A stretch of 64,000 nt of DNA from JAABRB01 sp963735025 (GTDB taxonomy: Bacteria; Pseudomonadota; Gammaproteobacteria; Burkholderiales; SG8-39), in assembly GCA_963735025.1 (NCBI GenBank), contig CAVTJG010000009.1, forward strand, positions 868,001 to 932,000, in the 5' to 3' direction. Positions within the stretch are counted from its first letter, which is position 1; every line of letters starts with the position of its first letter. Both the position numbers and the translations under genes were made by a program. Of this stretch, positions 1 to 8,687 are shown piece by piece. The notes under the pieces are model-generated. The model saw only the letters and a list, made by a program, of their open reading frames with translations, made no database searches and was not told where the DNA came from.

Positions 1-1385
1 GTCCAGATCGCCTACCAGAACAATTACAACCTGAAGATCGCGGGCTTGCGGGTACTGGAGGCGCGCGCCCAGCTGGGGATCGCCGTGGGCACCCTCTATC
101 CGCAGGTCCAGCAGGCGAACGGCAACGTGACCTATACGTCGGCCAGCAGGAATGCCGCCAACACGTCGGCCGGGGACCTGCGGTTCTGGGAGTACAACAT
201 CGGCGCCAGCGTCGGCTGGGAACTCGATTTCTGGGGCAAGTTCCGGCGCGCGATCGAGTCCGCCGATCCAACCTGCTGGCCTCCATCGCTGCCTACGACA
301 ACGCGCTCGTGCTGCTCGTCGCGCAGGTCGCGGACACCTACGTCGCGATCCGCGCCGCCGAGGAACAACTGCGGGTCGCGCACGACAACGTCGCGATCCA
401 GCAGCGCGCCGTGCAGATCACCGAGGCCCGGTTCCGCGGCGGCGACGTCGGCGAGCTCGACGTGCTCCAGGCGCGCACCCAGCTGCTGGGGACCCAGGCG
501 TCGATCCCCCCATTGGAGACCGGCCTGCAGCAGGCAAAGAACGCCCTCAGTACGCTGTTGGGCCAGCCTCCGGGCAGCTTCGCGGAAATTCTGGGCCCGC
601 AGCCGGGCGTGATTCCGGCGGCGCCGCCAGCGATTGCCGCGGGCGCCCCGACTGATCTGCTCCGGCGGCGTCCGGATGTCCGGCAGGCGGAGCTTGCCGC
701 GGCGACGCAAAGCGCGGCGGTGGGGGTCGCCGAGGCCGACCTCTATCCGAGCTTCGGATTGAGCGGCTTTTTCGGCGTGATCGCCGCCGACGGAACGAAC
801 TCCACGCGCACCGGCAACAGCGGCATCGGCCAGCTCTTCAACGCGAACTCCATCGCGTTCGTCGGCGGACCGTACTTCAGCTGGAATATCCTGAACTACG
901 GCCGCATCCGCAACAACGTCCGCGTGCAGGATGCCCGGCTGCAGCAACTGCTGGAGAATTACCAGAGCACGGTGCTCAACGCGGTGAAGGAGGTCGAGGA
1001 CGGCATGGTGGCGTTCCTTCGCAGCCGCGAGCAGGAGCGGATTCTGGCCGCGACCGAAGCGTCGGCAAAACGCTCGCTCAAGATCGCCAACGTCGGATAT
1101 CGCGAAGGCTTCTACGACTTCCAGCGCGTGCTGGACGCCCAGAGCGCACTGCTGCGGGCGCAGCAGCAAACCGTATCGGCGCGGGGCACCACGGTCAGCA
1201 GCGCGATCGGGATCTATCGGGCGCTTGGCGGTGGCTGGGAAGACCGTTCGGGCCAGGGATTCGTGGACGAGGCGACCCGCGACACCATGCGAAAGCGCGT
1301 CGACTGGGGCGATCTTTTGCAACCGGAGGCGACCGAACCTCCGTTGAAGGGCGATGGCGGAGGTTGGCCGTCCCCGGACTGGTAA
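1..1385 (+). CDS. Outer-membrane efflux factor (NodT/OprM-type), 5' truncated, one frame break
   Basis: Outer-membrane channel of a tripartite efflux system. The reading runs off the left edge, so the signal peptide and the first beta strands are missing. The visible part has the two helical repeats typical of TolC-like factors: a first one ending in the conserved WELDFWGKFRRAIESAD region, and a second with the SWNILNYGRIRNNVRVQDAR segment, followed by long Ala/Gln-rich helices. The frame shifts near base 270. Restoring one missing base, so that the SAD segment continues as ANLLAS, joins the two halves, so I read it as one gene. The stop (1383-1385) lies 28 bases before the HlyD-type gene, indicating a shared operon. 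Assignment to the OMF family is firm; the substrate is not visible. Confidence 0.87.
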   Translation, partial: PDRLPEQLQPEDRGLAGTGGARPAGDRRGHPLSAGPAGERQRDLYVGQQECRQHVGRGPAVLGVQHRRQRRLGTRFLGQVPARDRVRRSNLLASIAAYDNALVLLVAQVADTYVAIRAAEEQLRVAHDNVAIQQRAVQITEARFRGGDVGELDVLQARTQLLGTQASIPPLETGLQQAKNALSTLLGQPPGSFAEILGPQPGVIPAAPPAIAAGAPTDLLRRRPDVRQAELAAATQSAAVGVAEADLYPSFGLSGFFGVIAADGTNSTRTGNSGIGQLFNANSIAFVGGPYFSWNILNYGRIRNNVRVQDARLQQLLENYQSTVLNAVKEVEDGMVAFLRSREQERILAATEASAKRSLKIANVGYREGFYDFQRVLDAQSALLRAQQQTVSARGTTVSSAIGIYRALGGGWEDRSGQGFVDEATRDTMRKRVDWGDLLQPEATEPPLKGDGGGWPSPDW

Positions 1386-1413
1386 ACAGCGTCAACCCGA
1401 ATGTAGGCATGCC

Positions 1414-2637
1414 ATGAGCGAGCAACCGAAGACTCCGCAGGTGGGGCGGGAACCGGGAAAAGAACCGGAGAAGACGTCCGCGCCGCCGGCGGCGGCGCGC
1501 GCACCGGCACCCGGCGTCGGCAGCGCGTCCGCCAGATCGGAAACGCCATCGGCCTCGAGGCGGATGGACCCGGTGCGCAAGTGGGTCCTGATCTTCGCCG
1601 CGTTCTGTCTGTTCCTGCTCGCCTGGTACATGGCCGCCGACCGCTACACCCCGTTCACGACGCAGGCGCGCGTCAACGCGTTCGTGGTGCCGATCGCGCC
1701 GCAGGTGGCAGGAGAAATTCTCTCCGTCGACGTGCGCACCAATCAGGTCGTGAAGAAGGGCGACTTGCTCGCCCGGATCGACCCGGTGCGCTACCAGCTG
1801 GCGGTCGCCGCGGCCGAAGCCCAGCTCGCGCTCACCCAGCAGAATCTCAAGGTCTCCAGCTCGACGGTCGAAGCGGCTGCGGCCGCGGTGGATGCCGCAA
1901 AGGCCGCCCTGGCCAAGGACGCGCAGAACGAGGTGCGCCTGAAGCGCATCGACGCGGATGTCCCCGGCGCGGTTTCGGAGCGCGGACTGGACTTGGCGAC
2001 GGCTTCCCGCGTCGAGGCGGAGGCCCAGTTGGCCAGCGCCAGGGCCAATCTGCAGAAGGCGATCGACGCACTCGGGCCGCGCGACGAAAGTAACCCGCAA
2101 CTGCTCGCTGCGCGCGCGGCACTGGACAAGGCGAAGCTGGACCTGCAGTACACGCGCATCGTTGCGCCGAACGACGGCCTGGTGACTGACCTGCGGGTCG
2201 ACGTCGGAAACTTCGCCGCGACCGGCCAGCCGCTGATGACCTTCGTTGCGGTTCAAAAGATCTGGGTCGAGGCGAACCTGACCGAGAACAACCTCGGCCA
2301 CATCAAGCCGGGCGATGCCGTCGATCTGGTGCTGGACGTCTGGCCGGACAAGACCCTGCGCGGGCGTGTGCGCAGCATCACCTACGGCGTCACCGCGGCC
2401 GAGTCCACCTCGAAGCCGGGCACGCTGCCCACGGTCCAGAATGCGCGTGACTGGCTGCGCAACGCGCAGCGGTTTCCGGTGCTGATCGATTTCGAGAATC
2501 CCGCGGAGGCCACGCAACTCGGCGCGCGCGTCGGCAGCCAGGTCAGCGTGCTGGTCTACACCGGCGACCGGCCGATCCTCAACGCACTGGGCCGGATCCT
2601 GATGTGGCTGAGCGGGCTCCTGTCCTATGCCTATTGA
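1414..2637 (+). CDS. HlyD/EmrA-type membrane fusion protein
   Basis: Periplasmic adaptor of the efflux system (407 aa). Residues 1-50 are a cytoplasmic Pro/Ala-rich tail. One membrane anchor follows (about 52-72, WVLIFAAFCLFLLAWYMA), then the biotinyl-lipoyl half motif around VAGEILSVDVRTNQVVKKGD, an Ala-rich coiled-coil hairpin (about 130-245) and the second lipoyl half with YTRIVAPNDGLV. The beta-barrel region follows with VEANLTENNL. I chose ATG 1414 because it begins the normal short N-tail and because an earlier in-frame codon (1354) would overlap the outer-membrane gene. The 3' end overlaps the next gene by 11 bases. This subfamily normally pairs with an MFS or a FUSC/DUF2955 pump; here the partner is DUF2955. 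Confidence 0.92.
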   Translation: MSEQPKTPQVGREPGKEPEKTSAPPAAARAPAPGVGSASARSETPSASRRMDPVRKWVLIFAAFCLFLLAWYMAADRYTPFTTQARVNAFVVPIAPQVAGEILSVDVRTNQVVKKGDLLARIDPVRYQLAVAAAEAQLALTQQNLKVSSSTVEAAAAAVDAAKAALAKDAQNEVRLKRIDADVPGAVSERGLDLATASRVEAEAQLASARANLQKAIDALGPRDESNPQLLAARAALDKAKLDLQYTRIVAPNDGLVTDLRVDVGNFAATGQPLMTFVAVQKIWVEANLTENNLGHIKPGDAVDLVLDVWPDKTLRGRVRSITYGVTAAESTSKPGTLPTVQNARDWLRNAQRFPVLIDFENPAEATQLGARVGSQVSVLVYTGDRPILNALGRILMWLSGLLSYAY

Positions 2638-3739
2638 GGCGGCGACCGCGGCGGCAGTGCCGAAGGCGCGGGGCCTCGACGACCCCAGGATGCGGCGCAT
2701 CCTGCGGTTCGTCATCGGCGTCAGCCTGGCGACCGCCTACAGCAGCTACGTCAACTGGCCGTTCTCGTTCATGCTGGTTGCGCTGGTGATCCCGCTGTTG
2801 GCCTTGCCCGTGCCGGCGGCACCTTCGCTGCGGTTCGGAGTGTGGACCGTGACGAAGCTTCTTGCATTCACCGGCCTCGGGGTGGTGCTGATGCTGCCGC
2901 TGCACAGCTATCAGCTGTTCGGCTTCGCGTTCGTCGCGCTCATTCTGTTCGTCACCTTCCACCTGCAGGCCCAGGGCAAGATCGCAAGCCTGAACGCCAT
3001 CTTCGTCATCGTCGGGGTCACCCTGGTCCCGGCGTTCGGGCAAAACTCGATGGACGTGGGCGTCGAATTCGCGAAAGGTTTCTCGCAGAGCGCCCTCGCC
3101 TTGTTCCCCATCATCTGGATCGCCTTCGCGGTACTGCCCGGCGGCGTATTTCCGGGCCTGCCCAATGCGCCCCGCGCCGCAGGCACGTCGGTGGACCGGG
3201 GCATCCTGGCACTCAGGCCGGTGGTCGTGCTGCTGCCGCTGTTTGCGTACATGCTGAGTAGCGACAACAACATCCGCTACCTGATCGGCTACTATCAGCC
3301 GGCCATGATTGCGCAGCACGCGAGCCGGGCGACGGCGCGCAAGCTCGCCGGCGACCTGTTCATGGCCACTGTCATCGGCGCCACGGGGGGGCTGATCATG
3401 TGGTGGCTGATGAAGCTGTGGCCGTCCTGGTTCTGGTTCGTGCTGGTGATGGCGCTGTTTTCGCTCTTCTACGCCACCCGCATCTTCGGTGACGGACCCG
3501 GGGGATTGAAGCCGAATTACTACCGGTGGAGCTACGGCCTGTCGACGCTGGTCTTCATCGTCTTTCCCGACGCTCTGACTCAGGGCTTCACCGGTGACGA
3601 TCCGAACATGAAGTTCTACCAGCGCATCCTCGACTACACGCTCATCACCTCGTATTCGGTATTCGCCGTGCTGGTCTTCGACGCTTTCGTAGACCGCCTG
3701 CGCGCCTGGCGCATGCGATTCGCGGGGAAACCCGGGTGA
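2627..3739 (+). CDS. DUF2955 (FUSC-like) inner-membrane transporter
   Basis: Integral inner-membrane protein of 370 aa, with about 9-10 hydrophobic segments in two halves separated by a soluble loop (around residues 185-200). The N-terminal half follows the FUSC/aromatic-acid exporter pattern, with a short polar N-terminus and then pairs of helices starting at IGVSLATAYSSYVNWPFSF. Members of DUF2955 sit next to HlyD-type adaptors and are thought to form the pump component. The ATG overlaps the end of the HlyD gene by 11 bases, which suggests translational coupling. The three genes together form a complete envelope-spanning exporter with no ATPase, MFS or RND subunit. The substrate is unknown; aromatic acids are a guess by analogy with AaeB. 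Confidence 0.85.
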   Translation: MPIEAATAAAVPKARGLDDPRMRRILRFVIGVSLATAYSSYVNWPFSFMLVALVIPLLALPVPAAPSLRFGVWTVTKLLAFTGLGVVLMLPLHSYQLFGFAFVALILFVTFHLQAQGKIASLNAIFVIVGVTLVPAFGQNSMDVGVEFAKGFSQSALALFPIIWIAFAVLPGGVFPGLPNAPRAAGTSVDRGILALRPVVVLLPLFAYMLSSDNNIRYLIGYYQPAMIAQHASRATARKLAGDLFMATVIGATGGLIMWWLMKLWPSWFWFVLVMALFSLFYATRIFGDGPGGLKPNYYRWSYGLSTLVFIVFPDALTQGFTGDDPNMKFYQRILDYTLITSYSVFAVLVFDAFVDRLRAWRMRFAGKPG

Positions 3740-3812
3740 GGCGCGCATCCGGTGTTTTCCCGCGCGGCTCGAACAGCGATCAACCTGACACAATCATTTG
3801 ATGGAGACGATG

Positions 3813-4694
3813 ATGGCAAAGAAGACTGCGAAGACGAAGGACGAGTCGAAGCACAAGGCGAAGAAGGGCAAAGCTGATGCTGCCAAGGCCGGTGCGGGTA
3901 AATCCGGCACGGCGACGCCCGACGAGGCGCTCTCCGGAAAGGCGTACGCGCGGGAGATGAAGAAGCTGCACGGGGAGCTCGTCAAGCTCCAGGAGTGGGT
4001 CAAGCTGAAGGGCCTCAAGGTCTGCATCGTTTTCGAGGGCCGTGACGGCGCCGGCAAGGGCGGCACCATCAAGGCGATCACCGAGCGCGTGAGCCCGCGG
4101 GTGTTTCGCGTCATCGCCCTCCCCGCACCGACCGACCGCGAGAAGTCCCAGATGTATGCGCAGCGCTATCTGCCGCATCTGCCGGCCGCAGGCGAGGTCG
4201 TGATCTTCGACCGCAGCTGGTACAACCGCGCGGGGGTCGAGCGCGTGATGGGGTTCTGCACCGAGGAGCAGGCGAAGGGTTTCCTGAAAATGGTGCCGCT
4301 GTTCGAGAAGCTGATGATCGATTCGGGCATCATCCTGTTGAAGTACTGGCTGGAAGTGAGCCCCGAGGAGCAGACCCGCCGGCTCGCGGCACGCATCGAC
4401 GACGGGCGCAAGATCTGGAAGCTCTCGCCGATGGACGTGAAGTCCTACGATCGCTGGGACGACTACACGAAGGCGCGCGACGACATGTTCGCTGCCACCG
4501 ATACCGCATGGGCACCGTGGTTCGTTGCGCGCTCGGAGGACAAGAAACGCGTGCGCCTGAACGTGATCAGCCACCTCTTGAAGAAGATTCCTTACAAGGC
4601 CCCGCAGGCCATGAAGGTCAAGCTGCCCAAGCGCAAGATCGGCCGTTACAAAACTATCGATTATCCGTTCAAGTACGTGCCCGAGCGGTTTTAG
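3813..4694 (+). CDS. ppk2: Polyphosphate kinase 2 (PPK2, class I)
   Basis: Transfers phosphate between polyphosphate and nucleotides; class I enzymes typically phosphorylate NDPs to NTPs. The protein is 293 aa. A Lys/Ala-rich tail (about 1-45) precedes the PPK2 fold with Walker A (FEGRDGAGKGG), Walker B plus lid start (VVIFDRSWYNRAGVERVMGF) and the conserved C-terminal KSYDRWDDYTKARDDM and WFVARSEDKKR. A cluster of start codons occurs at 3798-3813. I prefer ATG 3813 because GGAGA at 3803-3807 sits 5 bases upstream of it. The SulP gene starts 8 bases after the stop, so the two are probably co-transcribed. Single-domain length and motifs fit the family; substrate preference cannot be read from sequence. 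Confidence 0.93.
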   Translation: MAKKTAKTKDESKHKAKKGKADAAKAGAGKSGTATPDEALSGKAYAREMKKLHGELVKLQEWVKLKGLKVCIVFEGRDGAGKGGTIKAITERVSPRVFRVIALPAPTDREKSQMYAQRYLPHLPAAGEVVIFDRSWYNRAGVERVMGFCTEEQAKGFLKMVPLFEKLMIDSGIILLKYWLEVSPEEQTRRLAARIDDGRKIWKLSPMDVKSYDRWDDYTKARDDMFAATDTAWAPWFVARSEDKKRVRLNVISHLLKKIPYKAPQAMKVKLPKRKIGRYKTIDYPFKYVPERF

Positions 4695-4702
4695 CGAGCC
4701 GC

Positions 4703-6397
4703 ATGAGCGAAACTCCGATGGGCACGAAGGCAGGCGACCCCGGCACGGCAACATTGCGCTTCGACGTGGTCGCCGGCCTCACGGCTGCGGCGGTCGTTCT
4801 GCCCAAGGCAATGGCCTACGCGACCGTAGCCGGGTTGCCCGTTGCGGTTGGCCTCTATACCGCCTTCATACCGATGGTGGTCTACGCGCTGCTCGGCTCG
4901 TCGCGGGTGCTCAGCGTCAGCACCAGCACCACGCTCGCGATCCTGGCCGGAACGGCACTCGGCCTGGCGGTGCCGGACGGCGAACCAACGAAGCTCGTCA
5001 CGGCGACGGCCACGCTGACCGCGCTGGTCGGCGCGATGCTGCTCCTGGCGAGGCTGCTGCGTCTGGGATTCGTCGCCAACTTCATTTCCTCACCAGTGCT
5101 GACCGGCTTCAAGGCCGGCGTAGGCCTGGTGATCGTGCTCGACCAGGCGCCGAAGCTATTCGGGATCCACATCACCAAGCAGGGATTCTTCCGAGATCTC
5201 CTCAGCGTCGTGCATCACTTGCCCGATACCTCGCTGATGACGCTCGCGGTCGCCGTGGCAACATTTCTCGTGCTGATCGGGATGGACCGCGTGTGGCCGC
5301 ACTCTCCGGCGCCGCTGGTCGCCGTTGGCGGCGGCATTGCCGCGGCGTGGTTGTTCGGCCTGAACGCACTGGGCGTCTCGACGGTCGGCCTGATTCCGCA
5401 AGGACTTCCGTCGCTCACGATGCCGGACCTCGCACTGATCCAGCAACTGTTGCCGGCGGCGCTCGGGATCGCGCTGATGAGCTTCACCGAAACGATTGCT
5501 GCGGGCCGCGCCTTTGCACGACCCGGGGACCCGCCGATCGATCCCAACCGTGAACTGATCGCCACCGGCGCGGCCAACCTTGGTGGTGCGCTGCTCGGCG
5601 CGATGCCGGCCGGCGGCGGAACGTCGCAGACCGCAGTCGTGCGCGCAACGGGTGGGCGGTCGCAGAAGGCGTCGCTCGTCACCGCCGGTGTCGCGGCGGC
5701 AACCATGCTGTTGCTGGCGCCGGTGCTGGGCTTGCTGCCTCACGCCACGCTCGCGGCGATCGTCATCGTCTACTCGATCGGACTGATCCAGCCCGTGGAG
5801 TTCCTTGCCATACGCAAGGTGCGCACGATGGAATTTCGGTGGGCAATCGTCGCTGCACTCGGTGTGCTCCTCTTCGGCACGCTCGAGGGCATCGTGGTGG
5901 CGATCATCATGTCGCTGATCGGCCTGGCCAGCCAGACCGCCCGCCCACGCGTGTCGGTCATCGGTCGCAAACGCGGGGCCGACGTGCTGCGCCCGCTGTC
6001 CCCCGAGCACCCCGACGACGAAACCTTCGATGGGCTGTTGATCGTGCGTCCGGAGGGGCGCCTGTTCTTCGTCAATGCGCAGAATGTGGGCGAGCAGATC
6101 AACGCGCTGATCACGCAGTACAAGCCCCGCGTCGTGGCGTTGGACATGAGCCGGGTACCGGATATCGAATACTCCGCACTGCAGGCACTCATGGAAGGCG
6201 AGAAGCGCGCGACCGAACGCGGCGCCGTCGTGTGGCTGGTGGGGCTCAATCCCGGCGCGCTCGAGGTCGTGCGCCATGCCGGCCTCTACGAGCGACTCGG
6301 CCGCGAGCGCATGCTGTTCAACGCACGCGCGGCGATCGAACGCTTCCAGGCACTGGACGCGGCCGCAGACAGCACGGCGCGGCCCTCCGCGCCCTGA
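4703..6397 (+). CDS. SulP-family anion transporter with STAS domain
   Basis: Inner-membrane secondary transporter of the SLC26/SulP family (564 aa), moving sulfate, bicarbonate or a related anion. It has the signature first helix region (VVAGLTAAAVVLPKAMAYATVAGLP), followed by about 11-12 membrane segments. The AARPGDPPIDPNRELIATGAANL and MPAGGGTSQTAV segments are typical of the family core. A cytoplasmic STAS domain occupies about residues 430-545, with VVALDMSRVPDIEYSALQAL. I chose ATG 4703 because it begins the family-typical N-terminus; the frame is open further upstream inside ppk2, without homology. The substrate cannot be fixed from sequence. The neighbour ppk2 gives no further clue. 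Confidence 0.92.
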   Translation: MSETPMGTKAGDPGTATLRFDVVAGLTAAAVVLPKAMAYATVAGLPVAVGLYTAFIPMVVYALLGSSRVLSVSTSTTLAILAGTALGLAVPDGEPTKLVTATATLTALVGAMLLLARLLRLGFVANFISSPVLTGFKAGVGLVIVLDQAPKLFGIHITKQGFFRDLLSVVHHLPDTSLMTLAVAVATFLVLIGMDRVWPHSPAPLVAVGGGIAAAWLFGLNALGVSTVGLIPQGLPSLTMPDLALIQQLLPAALGIALMSFTETIAAGRAFARPGDPPIDPNRELIATGAANLGGALLGAMPAGGGTSQTAVVRATGGRSQKASLVTAGVAAATMLLLAPVLGLLPHATLAAIVIVYSIGLIQPVEFLAIRKVRTMEFRWAIVAALGVLLFGTLEGIVVAIIMSLIGLASQTARPRVSVIGRKRGADVLRPLSPEHPDDETFDGLLIVRPEGRLFFVNAQNVGEQINALITQYKPRVVALDMSRVPDIEYSALQALMEGEKRATERGAVVWLVGLNPGALEVVRHAGLYERLGRERMLFNARAAIERFQALDAAADSTARPSAP

Positions 6398-6760
6398 CCG
6401 AGATCGTTCGGCGTACGACACGAATGACAGGGCCGACTGCCTCCTGGCGGTCGACTTTGTCCTTGCGCGGTATGCGCGTTGTCGCACTCCGCCTGCGTCT
6501 TATTGCCGACTGGTTGATCCAACGCAAACAGAGTGTGTGACGCTGTCCGAATATGTCTATCTGCTGTCTGGAAATGTCCAGCAGCAGCCTGGGTTGCATG
6601 ATGAAATGGGTCAAGGCGTTGGAGTGTGCTCAACGTCCCATCAACCGTTGGCACTCCGATATGAAAGCCACATGCAACAGTCTCTGATGACGAAGAGTTG
6701 GTCTCTCGCGCTCGGCGCCGTGCGGGCGCCGAAGCCGGCGGCTGCGAGAAGGTGATCGGT
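6398..6760. other. Intergenic region without a recognisable gene
   Basis: 363 bases between the SulP stop and the patatin start. Open frames here carry no recognisable protein sequence. The composition is slightly less GC-rich than the flanking genes, so it may hold the promoter for the patatin-adc-bdh operon. An imperfect inverted pair, GGAGTG at about 6620 and CACTCC at about 6652, lies within it. I see no convincing -35/-10 pair. Confidence 0.5.
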
Positions 6761-7903
6761 ATGCCGACGAGCCGGAAAACGCGCCTCGGAAACTCGGCGC
6801 GTGCCGCGATCGGCTTCGAGGCGCATGAGCGTCGCGTTCTGTTGCTGCAGGGCGGCGGTGCATTGGGCGCATACCATGCGGGCGTCTACGAGGGCCTTGC
6901 CGCTGCAGGGTTCATGCCGGACTGGGTCGTCGGCATATCGATCGGCGCGATCAACGCCGCGCTGATCGCGGGCAACCGGCCGGAGGACCGGATCGATCGC
7001 CTGCGGGAATTCTGGAACCGCGTCTCGTCGCAGGCACCGTTCACTCTCCCGGCGACAATGGATTTCGCGCGCCCGATGATGAACCGGATGGCCGCCGCGT
7101 CGGCGATGTTCTTCGGCATCCCGGGCTTCTTCGCTCCGCGGATGCCGCCGCCGCAGGTCGCCCCGGAAGGGACACTGGCGGCATTGAGCTACTACGACAC
7201 GGAGCCGCTGCGGGCAACGCTCGAGGAGCTGGTCGACTTCGACCGCATCAATGCCGACGACGTCCGGCTGTCGCTCGGCGCGGTCAACGCGCGCACCGGC
7301 GAGTCCGTCTACTTCGACAGCATCGACCATGCGATCACGGCGAGCCACGTGATGGCCAGCGGCGCGCTCCCGCCGGGTTTCCCGCCGGTGGAGATCGACG
7401 GCGAGTACTACTTCGACGGTGGGATCATGTCCAACACCCCGCTGCAGTACGTCGCGAAGGACTTCCGCATGGACGCGCTGATCGTGGCCGTCGACCTGTT
7501 CAGCGGTCTGGGCGAGATGCCGAAGAATCTCGGCCAGGTGCAGGAACGCGTCAAGGACATCCAGTTCCAGAGCAAGACGCGCTTTTCGCAAGACCAGATC
7601 CGCAATATCGAGGCGCTGCGGAGCGTGCTTGCCGACGTGCTCGGGAAATTGCCGGAAAGCATGCGCTCCGATCCGCAAGTCAAGAAGCTGGAAGAGGTGA
7701 GCCGGCGAGGCCGCCTGTCGCTGATCCACCTGGTCAACCGGCACGATACGAAGTCGTCCGACTTCAAGGATTACGAGTTCTCGCGCGCGACCGTCGATGA
7801 CCTCTGGCAAGGGGGGCACAACGACGTCCAGAAGGTGCTCGAGCACCCGGACGCCTGCCGTGTCACCGAACTGGGCAACGGCGTGCGCGTCTTCGATCTG
7901 TAG
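6761..7903 (+). CDS. Patatin-like phospholipase with DUF3734-type C-terminal region
   Basis: Predicted cytoplasmic lipid acyl hydrolase (380 aa). The Ser-Asp dyad machinery is complete: oxyanion loop LLQGGGALGAYHAGVYEGL near residues 28-46, nucleophile elbow GISIGAIN near 60, and the catalytic Asp in YFDGGIMSNTPLQY near 220. The C-terminal third matches the longer bacterial patatin subtype. ATG 6761 has AAGGTG six bases upstream and is preferred over an earlier in-frame codon at 6698. The next gene, acetoacetate decarboxylase, starts 28 bases downstream, and a 3-hydroxybutyrate dehydrogenase follows it. This context suggests a role in acyl-ester or polyhydroxybutyrate/ketone-body turnover, but the substrate is inferred only from neighbours. 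Confidence 0.9.
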   Translation: MPTSRKTRLGNSARAAIGFEAHERRVLLLQGGGALGAYHAGVYEGLAAAGFMPDWVVGISIGAINAALIAGNRPEDRIDRLREFWNRVSSQAPFTLPATMDFARPMMNRMAAASAMFFGIPGFFAPRMPPPQVAPEGTLAALSYYDTEPLRATLEELVDFDRINADDVRLSLGAVNARTGESVYFDSIDHAITASHVMASGALPPGFPPVEIDGEYYFDGGIMSNTPLQYVAKDFRMDALIVAVDLFSGLGEMPKNLGQVQERVKDIQFQSKTRFSQDQIRNIEALRSVLADVLGKLPESMRSDPQVKKLEEVSRRGRLSLIHLVNRHDTKSSDFKDYEFSRATVDDLWQGGHNDVQKVLEHPDACRVTELGNGVRVFDL

Positions 7904-7931
7904 AGCCTCTGGGCAGCGAAAGGATTTCTCC

Positions 7932-8687
7932 ATGAAAGAGTCAGAGGTCAGAGAACGCGCATTCGCGATGCCACTCACCAGCCCGGCGTATCCGCCCGGC
8001 CCGTACCGCTTCGTCAACCGCGAGTTTTTCATCATCGCCTACCGGACCGATCCGGAGAAGCTGAAGGCAGTGATCCCGGCGCCGCTGGAGTTCACGGAGC
8101 CGATCGTCAAGTACGAATTCATCCGCATGCCCGACTCGACGGGATTCGGCGACTACACCGAAAGCGGGCAGGTGATCCCGGTCAGCTTTCGCGGCGAGAA
8201 GGGCGGCTACGTCCACGCGATGTACCTGGACTGCGACCCGCCCATTGCCGGCGGGCGCGAGCTGTGGGGCTTTCCGAAGAAGCTCGCTTCGCCGATTCTC
8301 AAGGTCGAGAAGGACACCCTCGGCGGCGTGCTCAGGTTCGGCCCGGTGCCGGTCGCCGTTGCGACGATGGGCTACAAGCACCGGGCACTCGACAACGACA
8401 AGGTCCGCGAATCGGTTGAAGCGCCGGGCTATCTGCTGAAGATCATTCCGCACGTCGATGGCACGCCGCGCATCTGCGAAATCGTGCGTTACCGGTGCGG
8501 GGACGTTACCGTCCACGGCGCGTGGAGCGGACCGGCGGCGCTGGAGCTGTTCCACCACGCACTCGCACCCGTCGCTGACCTGCCGGTGCTGGAAGTGCTA
8601 TCGGCAACCCACATCGTGTGCGACCTCACCCTGAATCTGGGGACCGTCGTCCACGACTATCTCGCAACCGAGAGGAAAGTGAAATGA
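7932..8687 (+). CDS. adc: Acetoacetate decarboxylase
   Basis: Decarboxylates acetoacetate to acetone and CO2 through a Schiff base on lysine. The protein is 251 aa, the usual length. The ELWGFPKKLASP motif carries the catalytic Lys pair, and family segments such as EFIRMPDSTGFGDYTESGQVI and YVHAMYLDCDPPIAGGRE precede it. AAAGGA about 8 bases before ATG 7932 is a good ribosome site. The stop overlaps the next start in an ATGA arrangement (8684-8687), so translation is probably coupled to the 3-hydroxybutyrate dehydrogenase, which makes acetoacetate. The pair would convert 3-hydroxybutyrate to acetone. No damage is seen. Confidence 0.93.
   Translation: MKESEVRERAFAMPLTSPAYPPGPYRFVNREFFIIAYRTDPEKLKAVIPAPLEFTEPIVKYEFIRMPDSTGFGDYTESGQVIPVSFRGEKGGYVHAMYLDCDPPIAGGRELWGFPKKLASPILKVEKDTLGGVLRFGPVPVAVATMGYKHRALDNDKVRESVEAPGYLLKIIPHVDGTPRICEIVRYRCGDVTVHGAWSGPAALELFHHALAPVADLPVLEVLSATHIVCDLTLNLGTVVHDYLATERKVK

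Noticed and set aside
132..2715. Long minus-strand open frames opposite the efflux genes (up to about 500 codons)
   Set aside because: They lie entirely over well-conserved plus-strand genes, contain low-complexity Arg/His/Gln-rich sequence and match no family. They are a by-product of GC-rich third positions; similar antisense frames across the window were discarded for the same reason.
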